A DNA stretch of 64,000 nucleotides from positions 15,554,181-15,618,180 of the forward strand of contig CAIIXF020000010.1 in NCBI GenBank assembly GCA_903813345.2. The letters are read 5' to 3'. Each line of letters begins with the position of its first letter. The first letter of the stretch is position 1. The DNA is from Owenia fusiformis (taxonomy: Eukaryota; Annelida; Polychaeta; Sabellida; Oweniidae). This document shows positions 36,282 to 48,089 of the stretch, piece by piece. The notes below the pieces were generated by a model. The model was not told the DNA's origin. It worked only from the letters and a program-made list of their open reading frames with translations, and ran no database searches. The position numbers and the translations under genes were made by a program.

Positions 36282-39200
36282 TCCAAGACTGGAAATAAAA
36301 ACTGTAGGTACTCATAGCGCTGACCACATTTCCCTATGATAACAAATATTTAAAGAGAAAGTCAAATGACGCTGGACAATCCGGAAGTTGTAAGGCAAAC
36401 TAAATGCGTCATGTAGGTAACGTTTCATGGAAACAAACATTTGACTCCAGTGAAGATGTGCTTATCTTCCATCGACGTTTGTTTTCTTGGGTAGGGGAGG
36501 AAACGCCAAGAGACAGTCCTTTGTTTGGACCGTCATTCAACAGCCAATCAATGTTCCTCGTATTGAAATAAGAAACAATCAAAATAGCGTCATACAACAA
36601 TAGGCCTACGGTTGTGATTTGCACAAAGACTTGAGGCGGATCAACTATTGATTATCGTGTATTGTTGCCTCAGAGACCATTGTCATCTAACGAGCTACAA
36701 ACTTCCGGCAACAAACTTAACTGCGAGGCGAGAATTAGCGCATATAGACCCCTAAGTTGCCTGGGAATGTGAGTGGAGAAATCACTGTCCATGATGGAAA
36801 ATATGTGTGATCGATCTCTCACCCGGATCACATTAGTAACTTCCCCTTTAAGCGAGCATCGAGCCCACCAAGATTTCTGTACTAAAATCATAAATTGATG
36901 GGGTGCTTGACTTTTCTAGTTTTAGGTTATGGACGGGGTTCAAGATCAAGACACCATCCTAGATCCTATATTCCTATCCGAGCACCATTTATGGATTGCT
37001 GACAGATAATAATGAGACTTCAATCAATGCTTCTACCAAGTTTTAGACATGTTTACAAACACGATGCTAAATTAATGTGAGGATGGATTATCAAATTCTT
37101 AATTAATCACGATGGGTTCAATATGTCATGTTATAAAAAACAAACTTTGATTTTGCTAACGTTATTCTGGACCTGTGGATTTTAAATCTTTCTATATGGG
37201 TCAAGATGTTGCCACAACGAGGTGGCGCCACTGTATCAGAATTTAATCCGAGTTAAGTATCAAATGTATAGGCTACTGTTTTAGACGCTGGTAAGTTAAT
37301 GTTATCCTCGAAAATATAAAGGTACATTTCCTGTATAGGTAGTTTTAATGATCTCAATGTTTACAGAAAATAAAAAATGTTCCAAACGGGGAATTGTAAA
37401 AATATAGACGATATTATGCTATAGTTAATGTGTGGGCTATACAGTTTTAGTGAGGCAATTTAATATGACTAAAAACTATAAACATGATATTTCACTTTTG
37501 CACTATATCAATTTTTTCGTGAAAATATGAATTTCGATTCCATTTTAAAAAAGTAAATGAACCAGAGAGCATCTCGCATATACCATTTGCATTCGTCCGT
37601 TTTTCTTAAAAGAGAGTTTTGTCGGTGGCTTATAACAAAACACAGCGTATCTCGCCCACCACTTGATTGCTATCAATCGTCGAAGAGGTACAGGCATTCT
37701 CCACTCACAATTCGTATGTCATCATTGATTTTGGAAATTAAACTTGAAATAGTAAAAACTAAATAAACCACTTGAATTACTGAAACACGCAAAGATAATC
37801 TCGAGCTGTTGTTTAAAGTGCGATTCCACTTTATTGACGCATGTTAGGAAATTATTTATACAGGTTTCTAAGCTCAAACACCGCCCTTGGGGATGTTTGT
37901 TGATGTTTTTGCTCAACGTGAATGTGATTAGGGGTGTTAATCTTTATACAATGGACTTAGAGCCCCAGCACACACATTCTGCTCCCCGTAATACCTACAG
38001 GTGGTAGTTGCTACACCTCTAGTCTATAATCGCATTACTCCCATCGCCTCTCGCCATTCACTTACCAGTTAGCCCTGGGGCTAGGATTCCACGCCATAGA
38101 ATCCCTGAAATAATCTGATTGTATTTCAGTAACACCTCCCTCTCAATTATTCCCGGGTCAATGCCTTGAACTATCGGATTATTGTTGGAATAAACTTCAC
38201 ATAGCTCAAGACTCTCGAGGTATGGTACAAAAAACCGCCGTCGAAGGATCTGCTGTCTTCTCGCCCGTCACACTTTGGCTGCATCGCTCACACCTAATAT
38301 CGCCTGGGCTCAAAGAGCTGTAGCGAGCTCAACCCCCGAATATATCCTTCAATCTGCATGAATTAAGATCGACATATTTAATTGTATTTTTGGACAAAAT
38401 TGATATTTTAAAAAATGTGGTCAAATAACTTAAGTCTTGGTGAAAAAATCAAAAATTCTACCAATACCTAGTATGTTAAAAATTCCAAATCTCGAGCACC
38501 TCGAAAAAAATAACAAAAAATTATCCCCCTGATCTATTTGGAAATCAATTCTTTAAATCAAAAAAGTAATAAGAAGGCAATGTGAAAGTGACCCTGACAT
38601 ATGATTCTTCAAGATAGCCTTTACCAACTGCTATGAAAGATAGCTTTGTAGTTAATTCGGTATTGAACTTGTAAGTATAAACAATTATCGTATCTTATAG
38701 GGAGGGTCGAAGTTATCCGAATGTAAGTGGAACCATATGCCTTGTAGAAGTTGGGCCCTCAGCCACGAAATACGTTCACTGCGTACATGCACCGATCTTT
38801 GAATCATTTCCAGCTTCGATTGGTTTAGTTGATTTGAGAGCATGCTCGACCTAACCGAATTAGTTTTTACACGGCCAAACGGCAATATCGTTAATGTGAC
38901 CCAAGAATAAGCTCGATTGCAACTGAAATTATTCATAATGTTGCGATTGTAGATTATTTGTCTGGCTAGGCCCCATTTCACTTCCCTGTGCCGCCAAAGT
39001 GAAAAGTCAGCTCTAAGATCAATTGAATTACACGTGCCTCAGTGAGCATCATGCTATCGGACATGAGACCCAATCAGGCGTAATAAATATCACTAGAAAT
39101 GAGGCAATCCTGCACAACAGTCATCGCCTCATTTCACACAATTCACCAAGTCCTATAGTTGCCTTGGATCTAAATCGTCAACAAAAGCTATAAAATAAAC

Positions 39201-40825
39201 TAACCAAGTAAGACCCTGATATATTAGTTTATCGGACAAACTCAGTGACTCGCCAGAACACAAGATTGACCTCAATGATATTTAAGCCATGGGGTATGAT
39301 TTAGAGATGACTTTTTCCATTATAGGTTTATTTTTATGACCAATAATATCAAATCTTTTGGAATCATATTGACACTCAGATCAATCATAAATATTTAATG
39401 GTAATGTTTCATATGATCAAGCGGCAGCCTTCTGAAGTTCGAAGACGATGACACAGAGACTCGTCAAATTCCAAACCCACACTGTGCATTTGTACAAGGA
39501 TGCATTACATCAAGTCTTTAAAGTAATATCTATGCATCATGATTTGACCCATAATATGACATTGACCTATAAATGTGGCCTTATTAGGAGAACAAACAAT
39601 TAGCCTTTGAATTGACCTTTACCTTGTATATTTATATAACCTTGACATTGGAAGACATTTTTTTGTTATTTGCTTTTCAATGTTCAATTGTACTTTGCCT
39701 TTACGACCAGACACATGATTCATGACCAAGTAGTGTTTGGAACAAGTCACCTGCCTTTTACTGAAACACAATGATGCTGGTCCAATTCAGCGGAAATAAA
39801 CAGAACAATACGTCATCCATAAGAAAGTCACAGTCATGTCTTTTATACTACTAATGCATACAGTCATCATGAAAGTCACAACTAAGAAGCTCTGAATTGA
39901 TATTTTAGGAAAAAACAAAGAATTTGAATATGAAAAAATGATGATTTTAGTGTCATAATTATACAGTATAACCGTTGCTCATTTGAAAACTAACTAAGGA
40001 GAATCAATCGTAAATCAATTTACAGGATCGTTAATAAAACTTGACAAAGTTTCATTGGGGCACTATTGGAAAATTAAGATAATGGAATACATTTTTTTGA
40101 TTCATTGGACACATTTTGGAACACATGTAGCTCCAGATAACACCATTCTCCATTGCCTCATGAGATAATCTGAATTAAATCTAGATAATTTCATTTAATT
40201 TGATTTTAATTTAATTAATGATGCATGTTCATGACTCTCCTGGAGTGGAGGTAGTCAGGAATCATAGAATATCAGTAAAGTAAAAAAAAAAGTCTGTCCA
40301 TGCGTATCGAGTCGTTCACTGGTTTCAAATATTCAATCTATTAAAGTCACATCTAGTTTTTTTGTTTAGATCTTTATTTAAGATTTACTTCATCAAATGG
40401 TAATAAAAATCGAGTGCTTTTCAATAAACACTAGGTATTCTCAAACCGTGGGTCATTAACCATGAAAGGATATCTGATAAAACAATAGGAAATGTATATT
40501 ATGGCGTATCAAAAGCAACGCTGTATATAGTGTAGTGTAATCCTCACGTACATGGATCATAAAAGAATGTCTGCAATAAGCACAACCCACCGGTCTCCTT
40601 GCACAAGTTATTCTTCTTTAAAGCTTTAACCAACCAGTCCTTCAAGACAATTGAATTCAATTTATATTGTTATCAGTGCCTACATGGATGACACATTTAA
40701 AGGACATTTCACATTTGAGGAAAACTTATTAAAAATACTAATGATTATTGTTATGATATGACAAAAGTACACTGAATAGTTCCCACAAATGTTAACAAAA
40801 GCAATTTATTAGAGAAGATGATATT
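36282..40825. other. Intergenic stretch
   Basis: No intact gene is seen. The ORFs at 36409-36624, 36670-36891, 37557-37766 and 38685-38981 lack recognisable content. A GC- and CpG-richer island at about 37930-38340 is not an obvious repeat. Confidence 0.4.
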
Positions 40826-40827
40826 TA

Positions 40828-41628
40828 CACTCCCCTCCATAAGTTTGGCAACCTGAGCTCCCTCATTGAACTACGTGTTAAAGCCTTTTTACGTTTGAAT
40901 TTTTATTTACATAACCCGTGAGGAAAATTCGTATAATATTGATGGAAACGTAACGTGACTATATTTTGAATGCCTCCAAATTTTGCCAATTTTTTCCTCT
41001 GTTACAATAGGTCGAAGATTGATGATAAATCTGATGATTTTTTGAAAATTGACATTCCTATGTAAACCAATGGGAAATGGTAGGTTTGCTGCAAGCCATA
41101 TGACAGAATATTCATCCATCCAAGTTCTTGCAAAAATTATAAGTTAGGTAGTCAATTGAATTTGCTAACTTTAATTGTAAAAATTAATATGTTTCTTCAG
41201 GTCTTCAAAGTCAAAATTATTTTTCAAAAAACTCCTCCCATTGAAATTTCAGGAAGCGTAAAAATGATTTCCAAAAATGACTTTGAAGCTCCGTAACTTT
41301 AGTATTCATAAAGTAAACTAAACACTTAGCATGCAAAAATGTTAGACAATTCAATTTTCTATATAAATATATTTTTGGTGAATCTTTTACTGGATAGATA
41401 TCCTGAAATCAGATTTGCCCCGAACCCACCATTTCCCATTGGTTTACATGGAAATGACGATTTTCAAAAATTCATCAAATTTATCATCAATTTTAATATT
41501 ATCAATTTCAATATTATAGTACTAAGTATTTTCTTCACAGGCTATGTAAATAAAAGTTCTAACGTAAAGAGGCTTTAACACGTAGTTCAATGAGGGAGCT
41601 AAGGTTGCCAAACTTATGGAGGGGAGTG
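40828..41628. mobile_element. 801-bp TA-flanked foldback element with long inverted arms
   Basis: The left end CACTCCCCTCCATAAGTTTG plus GCAACC and the right end are precise inverted copies, flanked by TA (40826-40827 and 41629-41630). The pairing continues far inside: CTCCCTCATTGAACTACGTG and TAAACCAATGGGAAATGG occur in both halves in opposite orientation. Complementarity, broken by indels, therefore covers most of each 400-bp half. The ends and TA target fit a Tc1/mariner-type non-autonomous element. The ORFs at 40907-41119 and 41339-41578 encode related peptides only because they are the two arms. Confidence 0.85.
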
Positions 41629-42944
41629 TATCTAACAAAATCCTAACCCCGTGTAAACGTATTTTGCTGTAGATTAATTACCCATTCCCTTTGAATAAGT
41701 AGAAGGAGCAGATGAATACTGCCATAGCTATGATCATATAAGCATTGATGACAACATGATAAGTTTGAGTCATTTTGATAAGTTTCTTTCTTTGTAATGT
41801 TTGTTCGTTATCGCAGTGCTTTCACCGAATTTTCTCGTTAAAGCAACATACCTTCAATTGGCGATGACATGAAGGTTTTACTGTTCTATGCCATATGTCC
41901 ACGAAACCATCTGATAAAATGCAAGTTATTCTAACTTTAAACAATAGGCTACACTAGCAATTCTTCATGTAATGGATATAGATGAAAAACGACGTCATGG
42001 TCTTATGACTCCATTGTGTGGCTGGGCCCTTGGAATGTACATCTGCTCAAAATAGTTTAACTACATACACGACAAACTCAATATTAATTAAAAACACACA
42101 CACAGGTTTTTATATCATTGAATTAAACTTTTATTTTTTCAAAGTTAATTTTCAACATTTCTGCAGATTTTATAAACGGCCACATGTAAACAATATTAAT
42201 AATATATGTGATGATGATAATGATGACAATCATGATGAAGATGAGAATGAGTAATGACATATATACATGTAATGAGAATGATGACCGGATGATGTTTATG
42301 TAAGTGACAAGGCCTGTGTATGAATGACAAGGCCTCTGTGATGAATGACATGGCCTATAAGGCCTCATGAAATCTCGTTTGATAAGAACGAGCAATAAGT
42401 TAAGAGACCACGTGTACGTACAACACGTATATAATTATATTACAACTTATTTTATATACTTTAGATAAATTTATGAAATATGACAGTCAGTTCTTCAAAG
42501 AGAGACAATTATATAATGTCGGACAAACAAACATGATTTCTGTCTTTATTTTGTGCGGCTGAGCTCCCATCCACCACGTGCATTTGACTATAAGACATTT
42601 TTTGGTGTGAATTTAAAACTTCTTTGATTGACACAATAGTGCTATTTGTTGGTTTGACAAATGACGTATCGAGTTTCTATGCTATAAAATGCTTGGCTAA
42701 GTTTGCCTTATCAAATGTAGTAGAACCCGAGGGCTCGCGAGACAGTTAAAGCCGCAGATATACGATACAGTGATAAAAGGGGCGCCTATATAGAGTCATA
42801 TCTATCTGCGGTAAGGCTCCGGATCACTTGCTTGTCGACACAGTTATACTGATGTCTCAATTCATCGGGACAGTCAATCCATTCATGAGACATTTCACGT
42901 CTTGAGGTTTCCTGTGGACACTGATTCAGGGAAATGGCATGGAT
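41629..42944. other. Region between the foldback element and the Islet 3' end
   Basis: It contains a GAT-rich simple repeat (42206-42252) and a short tandem repeat at 42300-42366 with three copies of an ATGAATGACAAGGCCT-like unit. A possible hairpin pairs CCGCAGATA (42752-42760) with TATCTGCGG (42803-42811) around CGCCTATATAGAG. If Islet uses a distal polyadenylation site, part of this is 3' UTR. Confidence 0.4.
42300..42366. repeat. Short tandem repeat, unit about 20 bp
   Basis: The units GTGACAAGGCCTGTGTATGA, ATGACAAGGCCTCTGTGATG and ATGACATGGCCTATAAGGCC follow one another directly with a few differences. Confidence 0.6.
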
Positions 42945-42945
42945 G

Positions 42946-42951
42946 TTTATT
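42946..42951 (-). terminator. Possible polyadenylation signal of the Islet gene
   Basis: This is the first AATAAA on the minus strand below the Islet stop codon, about 235 bases downstream. A second AATAAA lies at 42545-42550. Islet 3' UTRs in other animals are often longer than 235 nt, so either may be used. Confidence 0.35.
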
Positions 42952-43184
42952 TCAATTTGCAAACGCTATATCGTTTGTCAATATCTCCCCTATGAAGATG
43001 TGTTGTCCTTGTTTGTAAGTTGTCATGGTATGCAGCTTGTTGTTTAAGATTTTTGAAACTGGAACTATGAGCTCCTACACATCGTTTGGAATGGATCCTA
43101 GCTTTGACTTAGATGGTTATGCAACCAGCCAGTTGGCCATGAAGTCACGTGACATCAGTTCCGAACTGACTGGTCGGTTCATTG

Positions 43185-43337
43185 TCATTGGCTGATTGGA
43201 CTTGATAACTCTGATGGTGTACCAGCGTAGTCTGAGGAGACGGAACTAGGGGGATGGAGTACTGTACCATCATCTAAGCTGTAGACGTCCCCATCGTGAC
43301 CCATAGGATGGCCGTCACCGTGGTCGAACGAATTCAC
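43185..43337 (-). CDS. isl: Islet gene, terminal coding exon
   Basis: Fifty codons and a TGA stop begin VNSFDHGDGHPMGHDG and end SELSSPISQ. The acceptor is CCAG at 43338-43340, in phase 0 with the donor of the exon at 45431. Joined across the 2,093-bp intron the protein reads FQQL|VNSF, as in ISL proteins. The rest of the tail is a low-complexity Ser/Asp/Gly/Pro activation-type region, which differs between phyla, so it is supported by the splice phase and junction rather than by close similarity. With the two upstream exons this gives 199 residues of the Islet C-terminal half. The 3' UTR runs to lower coordinates, and the first AATAAA on the minus strand is at 42946-42951. Confidence 0.9.
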   Translation of the reverse strand: MNSFDHGDGHPMGHDGDVYSLDDGTVLHPPSSVSSDYAGTPSELSSPISQ

Positions 43338-45430
43338 CTGGAATCATAGAAAATACTCATATTTAGCTCAGGGGCATTTACTCTCGATATTAGTTGAATA
43401 GTTGGCAATTATATTGATGTATTATCATAATAGTAATTACATGTATTTTCTTAATTATTTTATTCAATTTTTCTCGCTTTTTGTATATTGATTCTTCGAC
43501 TTCAAAGGTATGCGTAAGATTTTACTCTTAATCAAATAGGAAACCAGAAGCATGTGCAGAAAATTCGATTTTTCCATCAGTCAATGCGTGATTGTATACC
43601 TAGGCGGATTTGCATCAAATGTACACAAAGAGTCACCGGTCTGCAAGAAGCAAACGTTCTGGGAAAATCTGACATTTCGTGTTCTCATTAAAGCATATTG
43701 GGATATATAGGAAAAGTATTATAGACAGAGGTCAATACTAGATAAAGGCTTGCACAGCAACCTTTCTTGTTAAATCATCAAACAAACAAAAAACAAACAC
43801 AAGACAAAATCATAATATCGACCAAGGACGTCTTCCCTGCATTCTTTCAGGGCATATCGAAGATACAGTTTCCTACGTGGGACCATCTCTTTATTCAGAT
43901 TCTCAAACTCCAACTCGACATGCTTTTAATATTCATAGTAGATTTTTTCTCATGTCTCAAAATATCAGATCGATATTTCAGTTTCAGGTATTTCTGTATG
44001 ATGAGCCCCGTAGAATGTTTTTGTTTGATGTTCGGTCGTGCCAGCTAGCAATGGCCTCACACGTTGTCTTGCTTGAAGCTTCAAACCCCCACTTGAAAAT
44101 CATCAATATCCATGACGTTTCCTAAATCAATTCTAACCCGGACCTTACTCTGTATACTGAAAGTCAAACGGAACTGCTCCAGAAGAGAGAAGTTGGCATA
44201 TTCCAGCAAATCCAGAACGCTCTGTTGTTATAAACAGCACGAGAACGATAGTCTACCAAACTGCCTCAAAACACCAACATCCCTATACCTCCAAGCCATG
44301 TCAAAGACTAGACTAAGAAATATGAAGAGGTTAAAATAAACGGAAGCTCTGTGGCGTCTATTGGGAATGCGGGACACGCATTTTCATGTAGTTTTGACGG
44401 TAGTGAATTGGAACCTTAGAGTCAGGTGCCGCAAAAGCACGGGCCAGCAACAAAATACGTAAAGTGACACCTTCCTAAACATGTTTCTGACATAACAACC
44501 GACTTTCAATTTATCAGATTTGTAAGTTGCATTGAAGAGATCATGCCTTCCCCTCGACGTATTTAAAGAGCAGTAAAGCAATGTGACTATGGTTTATGCA
44601 CGTTGCATGGATGCAGTGAAGCCATGCGAATCCCAGATGACATTTTGCCGGTTGAGTGGAAAAAGTTTCTGGAGTAATTGTCTCTTAATCGTCTGGATAA
44701 TGTGATCAAATTTATGATGCAGTTAACATTCAACTTGCTTTTCTTACTAGAGGCACAAATAGCAACAATAGAAAAAACAAACATTCAAAAAACAGATTTC
44801 AATGATATTTAAAGCTCTTGTAACTTCCAGCCACCAATTTAGCATCCAACTTGCTTTACCAGAGGCACAAAATCTCAGATTCTACAATATCTAATCATAA
44901 TTTTGACCAAATTGCAAATTCTAGACATGGTGTCTTTATTCAATTTCCGCAACTCATAACAGTATAATTCTTGGAAAAGCAAAGATGGTTAGAAGCATTA
45001 GATAAAATGTAACTGGCGACTCTAACTTTCCTAACTACTAAAGAGACCATGGGCCTATAGATGAACTCATTCCCAATACCAACATGCTACCTCTACTGCC
45101 CGCTACAACTACCATACTCAAGCGTGTGGGCAATTCACCATTTAGTTTGTCTGTGACCAGGAACGTCGCATCATCAACACACACTAAAACATTTGGCTAT
45201 AAAATTTGGCTTCCAAATTGAAAGGGCACTAAATGACGAGCGGAAATCATTGCCAAATTGACTCTCAGTATGACTTTGTAAGTCTGCTAGTGTGTGTTTA
45301 TTATGCGACAGTTCTGCACAGACGATTGATCAGGCCAAACATGATTAGACCTTTACCGGGTCATGGCTCATTGTTCTTCGAGGCTAACGACAGTATCGTC
45401 TTCATCACTAGTATCAACAAATCGGCTCAC
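43338..45430 (-). other. isl: Islet last intron
   Basis: This 2,093-bp phase-0 intron has GT-AG ends. It contains an imperfect direct duplication about 116 bp apart (44722-44760 and 44838-44872, sharing CAACTTGCTTT and AGAGGCACAAA). I see no further exon in it. Confidence 0.85.
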
Positions 45431-45604
45431 CAGTTGCTGAAACGGCGGCTGGTCCAGATCACTCTGCATTGCGAACTCGCTGAGGGCTTTCCATGGAGGT
45501 TGGTAGGTTTGTACCTCTACGGGGTTACCCTGTATTGTATTTTCATGCCTGATTGGACTAGATGCTACCATGTGGACACCCTGTAGCGGCCTCTGGAGAC
45601 CATT
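45431..45604 (-). CDS. isl: Islet gene, exon with LHX3/4-binding segment (internal)
   Basis: Fifty-eight codons begin [17 protein letters not shown]. They contain [19 protein letters not shown] and then [12 protein letters not shown]. In vertebrate ISL1 this C-terminal stretch is the short segment that wraps onto the LIM domains of LHX3/LHX4 to build the motor-neuron transcription complex, and nearly every position agrees. The acceptor is TTTTTCAG at 45605-45607. The donor CTG|GTGAGC at 45431/45430 lies exactly after FQQL, where the vertebrate protein continues VNF. The next exon supplies VNSF. Both splice phases are 0. The reading frame also stays open 60 bases past the donor, ending in an acidic tail, so a retained intron would give a different C-terminus. 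The plus-strand ORF over the same bases is a shadow of this exon. Confidence 0.95.
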
Positions 45605-46992
45605 CTGAAAAACACAAATTGAAATGATTAATTTTCTATTCTATTTTCAGATGAATGAATGTTGTATTGATTGTATTCTTATGAGTTCTATCAGCATTAG
45701 AATCATCCGACACTTGTGGATGTTCATATATTTGTTTATTATATTTTATCGTATATCACAATCTCCTCAGTCAATTATCTTCTAATATTACAACAATTAC
45801 ACGATTTTAACATGTACGGGACTTAGCTATGCATAATGCATTGGGGAGTGTTTAAATCCAACCTCGCCGTACCCTCATACAGCACGAACATACAACCACC
45901 CAACCTTACAATATATCTTAGTTGGTCATGGATCAACCATAATTAGAAAATTATGAACCGATTTATGATTTGCTGACAATGTTAAAAACCTCATAAGATG
46001 AAGTTCGTGAGTATGTGAACGCAGTCACTGTTATTTCACAAACTTTAATGATATCGGACGAGGAAACCAAACCAAACTGAGAAACGTCGGTAGGGATGTT
46101 TAATTATTGATGGTGCATACAATTATTGCAAACTTGCACAACACCAGCCAGAGTTGGAAGCATGTATACAAATATCGCAAAGACAAAGGGAGCCAAACGA
46201 GCTCTGGGGAATATTATCTAATCAACCTTTTGTAGGGTTATCTGAAGCATTACTAGTATATACACATGTACAGGTTCGCGAGTCACTACGCTCGTACTAC
46301 ACGAGCGGAAAAATTATAGTCGTCCCTTATTTGTATTAATTTTTTACACATTTTTATATTCACACTAGAGTATAATACTATCATTCTTTTTTTAGCCATT
46401 GCCCTTCTTTGATATCTGTACACTTTCTTAAATCAAAATTTTGAATTATTAATTTGAAGAAAAAAAGTAAATAATCGAAAAACTGTTTTAACTAGGCTCC
46501 AATATTGAACACATTGGTAAGGCCGTTGGCTGCCAAAGTTTCATAGTTCCAGTCAGTAGTAATCCATCTTCACGTATATGCAGAGAGGGCACTTGAGAAA
46601 TCTCTGGTTTTTCTGTAGAATCAAGTTTAAAACATGTACCTGCATACCGACTCTGATAAACACAATGACAGACCGGTTGTATATTCTGAACAATCTCAAA
46701 CCTTGTGTTGAAGGTAAAAAAATGTATGTACAAATAACTCAAAAAATAAAAATGTTTCATTTTCGTTCGGTGTATTTATTTGATCAGCAAACGCTTTAAT
46801 TTCGACATATCCCAGATCATTGTATTATCATATGCTTGTGTGGCTTGGAGTGGTATCTCTTTCTATGGGCGATAATACAGGAGATAAGGGCTACTGGATG
46901 CTAACAAAAACCCAAGGGAGTTCTGGTTAAAGATAACATTTGTGCTGCTGATCGTTCTACAAGTGTTCTTGCATAACGAAGTTGAATCTTGA

Positions 46993-47964
46993 GAATCAAC
47001 CATAATATACGGACTTCTACAACTTCTTACCACACACACATACACAAACACAAACACATCATCTGCCATACATTTTTCTAAAAACACCCATTTATTTGAC
47101 TGTCTAGTTGCACCAGTGTTACATTATAGTGCCGGCGTATGGGGAACAAACAAAACAGTAGGCGCAGCCGCAACTATTGTACAGAACAAAGCCCGGCGTT
47201 TCTACTTAGGTGTCGGCCAACACGCGTCAAACATAGCTACACAAGGAGATATGTGTTGGGTCTCAGTTGACACTAAGCAAAAAGTGGAAGCAACGAGATT
47301 GTGGTGTCGACTCAAAAACATGTCAGAACACAGAATAACAAAGAAAATTCACCTTTGGTCTCTGACGCAGCATAACTCGTGGGAATATAAAATGCAGCGT
47401 TTGTTACGAGAGAACAACAAACCAAATCTTATCACTGATGGTGAAATCTCCGGTGTAAGATCTATACTACAATCACTTAAAGACCATCGTATTGAGGTCG
47501 AAGCCGACGAATGGCATGCCGCACTTTGGAACGACCGTCATAATCCTGAAAACGGTAATAAACTCAGGACTTACCGATTGCATAAAACACAAATGGTAAC
47601 GGCGGAGGAATATGTTAGAATTCCTATGCATAAACATGAACGGAGCAATCTAGCCAAGTTAAGAACAGGCACTCTTCCCATTAACGTTGAACTCGGACGG
47701 TATAGCGGTATCCCCCTTAATGAGCGACTGTGTACTTGTTGTAATAGAAATGCTGTCGAAGACGAGATGCACTTTCTTATAGACTGTGACTTTTATACTG
47801 ATTTGAGAACAACACTCTTTGAAAAAGCAAAACAGTCTGTACACGATTTTGATTCACTACCAACACTTGTTAAATATTGTGTAATACTAACTACCACTTC
47901 TTTACAACGATTACTTGCTAAAACCATTGGACACATGATAAGGAAAAGAAGAGAATTATTTTAG
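46993..47964 (+). mobile_element. Non-LTR retrotransposon (LINE) ORF2 C-terminal fragment, 5'-truncated
   Basis: An open frame without stops from 46993 encodes the C-terminal end of a LINE reverse-transcriptase polyprotein. It starts near the end of the RT domain with LFDCLVAPVLHYSAGVWG, a typical post-palm segment, at about 47089. It continues through a basic connector and ends in a Cys/His-rich motif, RLCTCC..NAVEDEMHFLIDC, as in many LINE ORF2 proteins. The stop TAG is at 47962-47964. Sequence before about 47080 is a CA-rich simple repeat and probably pre-insertion DNA, so the element is 5'-truncated. It has no endonuclease or RT active site and cannot move by itself. The undamaged frame suggests a fairly young insertion. 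It lies antisense within the large Islet intron. The clade is not assigned. Confidence 0.85.
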
Positions 47965-48089
47965 TAATTACAAGTTTTAAGTCTCTCATAAGCCGATGCC
48001 GGCTGGGCTGCTGTTTTAATTATTTATTGATTTTATATGATTGTAAAAAATTCAGCGTGAGACTCTAATAAATATATAACTAACTAACT
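47965..48089 (+). mobile_element. LINE 3' UTR and TAAC-repeat tail
   Basis: A short AT-rich trailer follows the LINE stop codon and ends in a TAAC microsatellite (48077-48089). Several LINE clades end in short tandem repeats instead of poly(A), so I take this as the 3' end of the same insertion. I did not identify a target-site duplication. Confidence 0.6.

Noticed and set aside
40907-41578. Two ORFs with similar peptides, suggesting a duplicated small gene
   Set aside because: They are the two arms of the foldback element at 40828-41628 read in opposite directions.
45233-45586. 117-codon plus-strand ORF
   Set aside because: It is the reverse of the Islet exon at 45431-45604. The minus frame is conserved and spliced, and the plus frame has no recognisable content.
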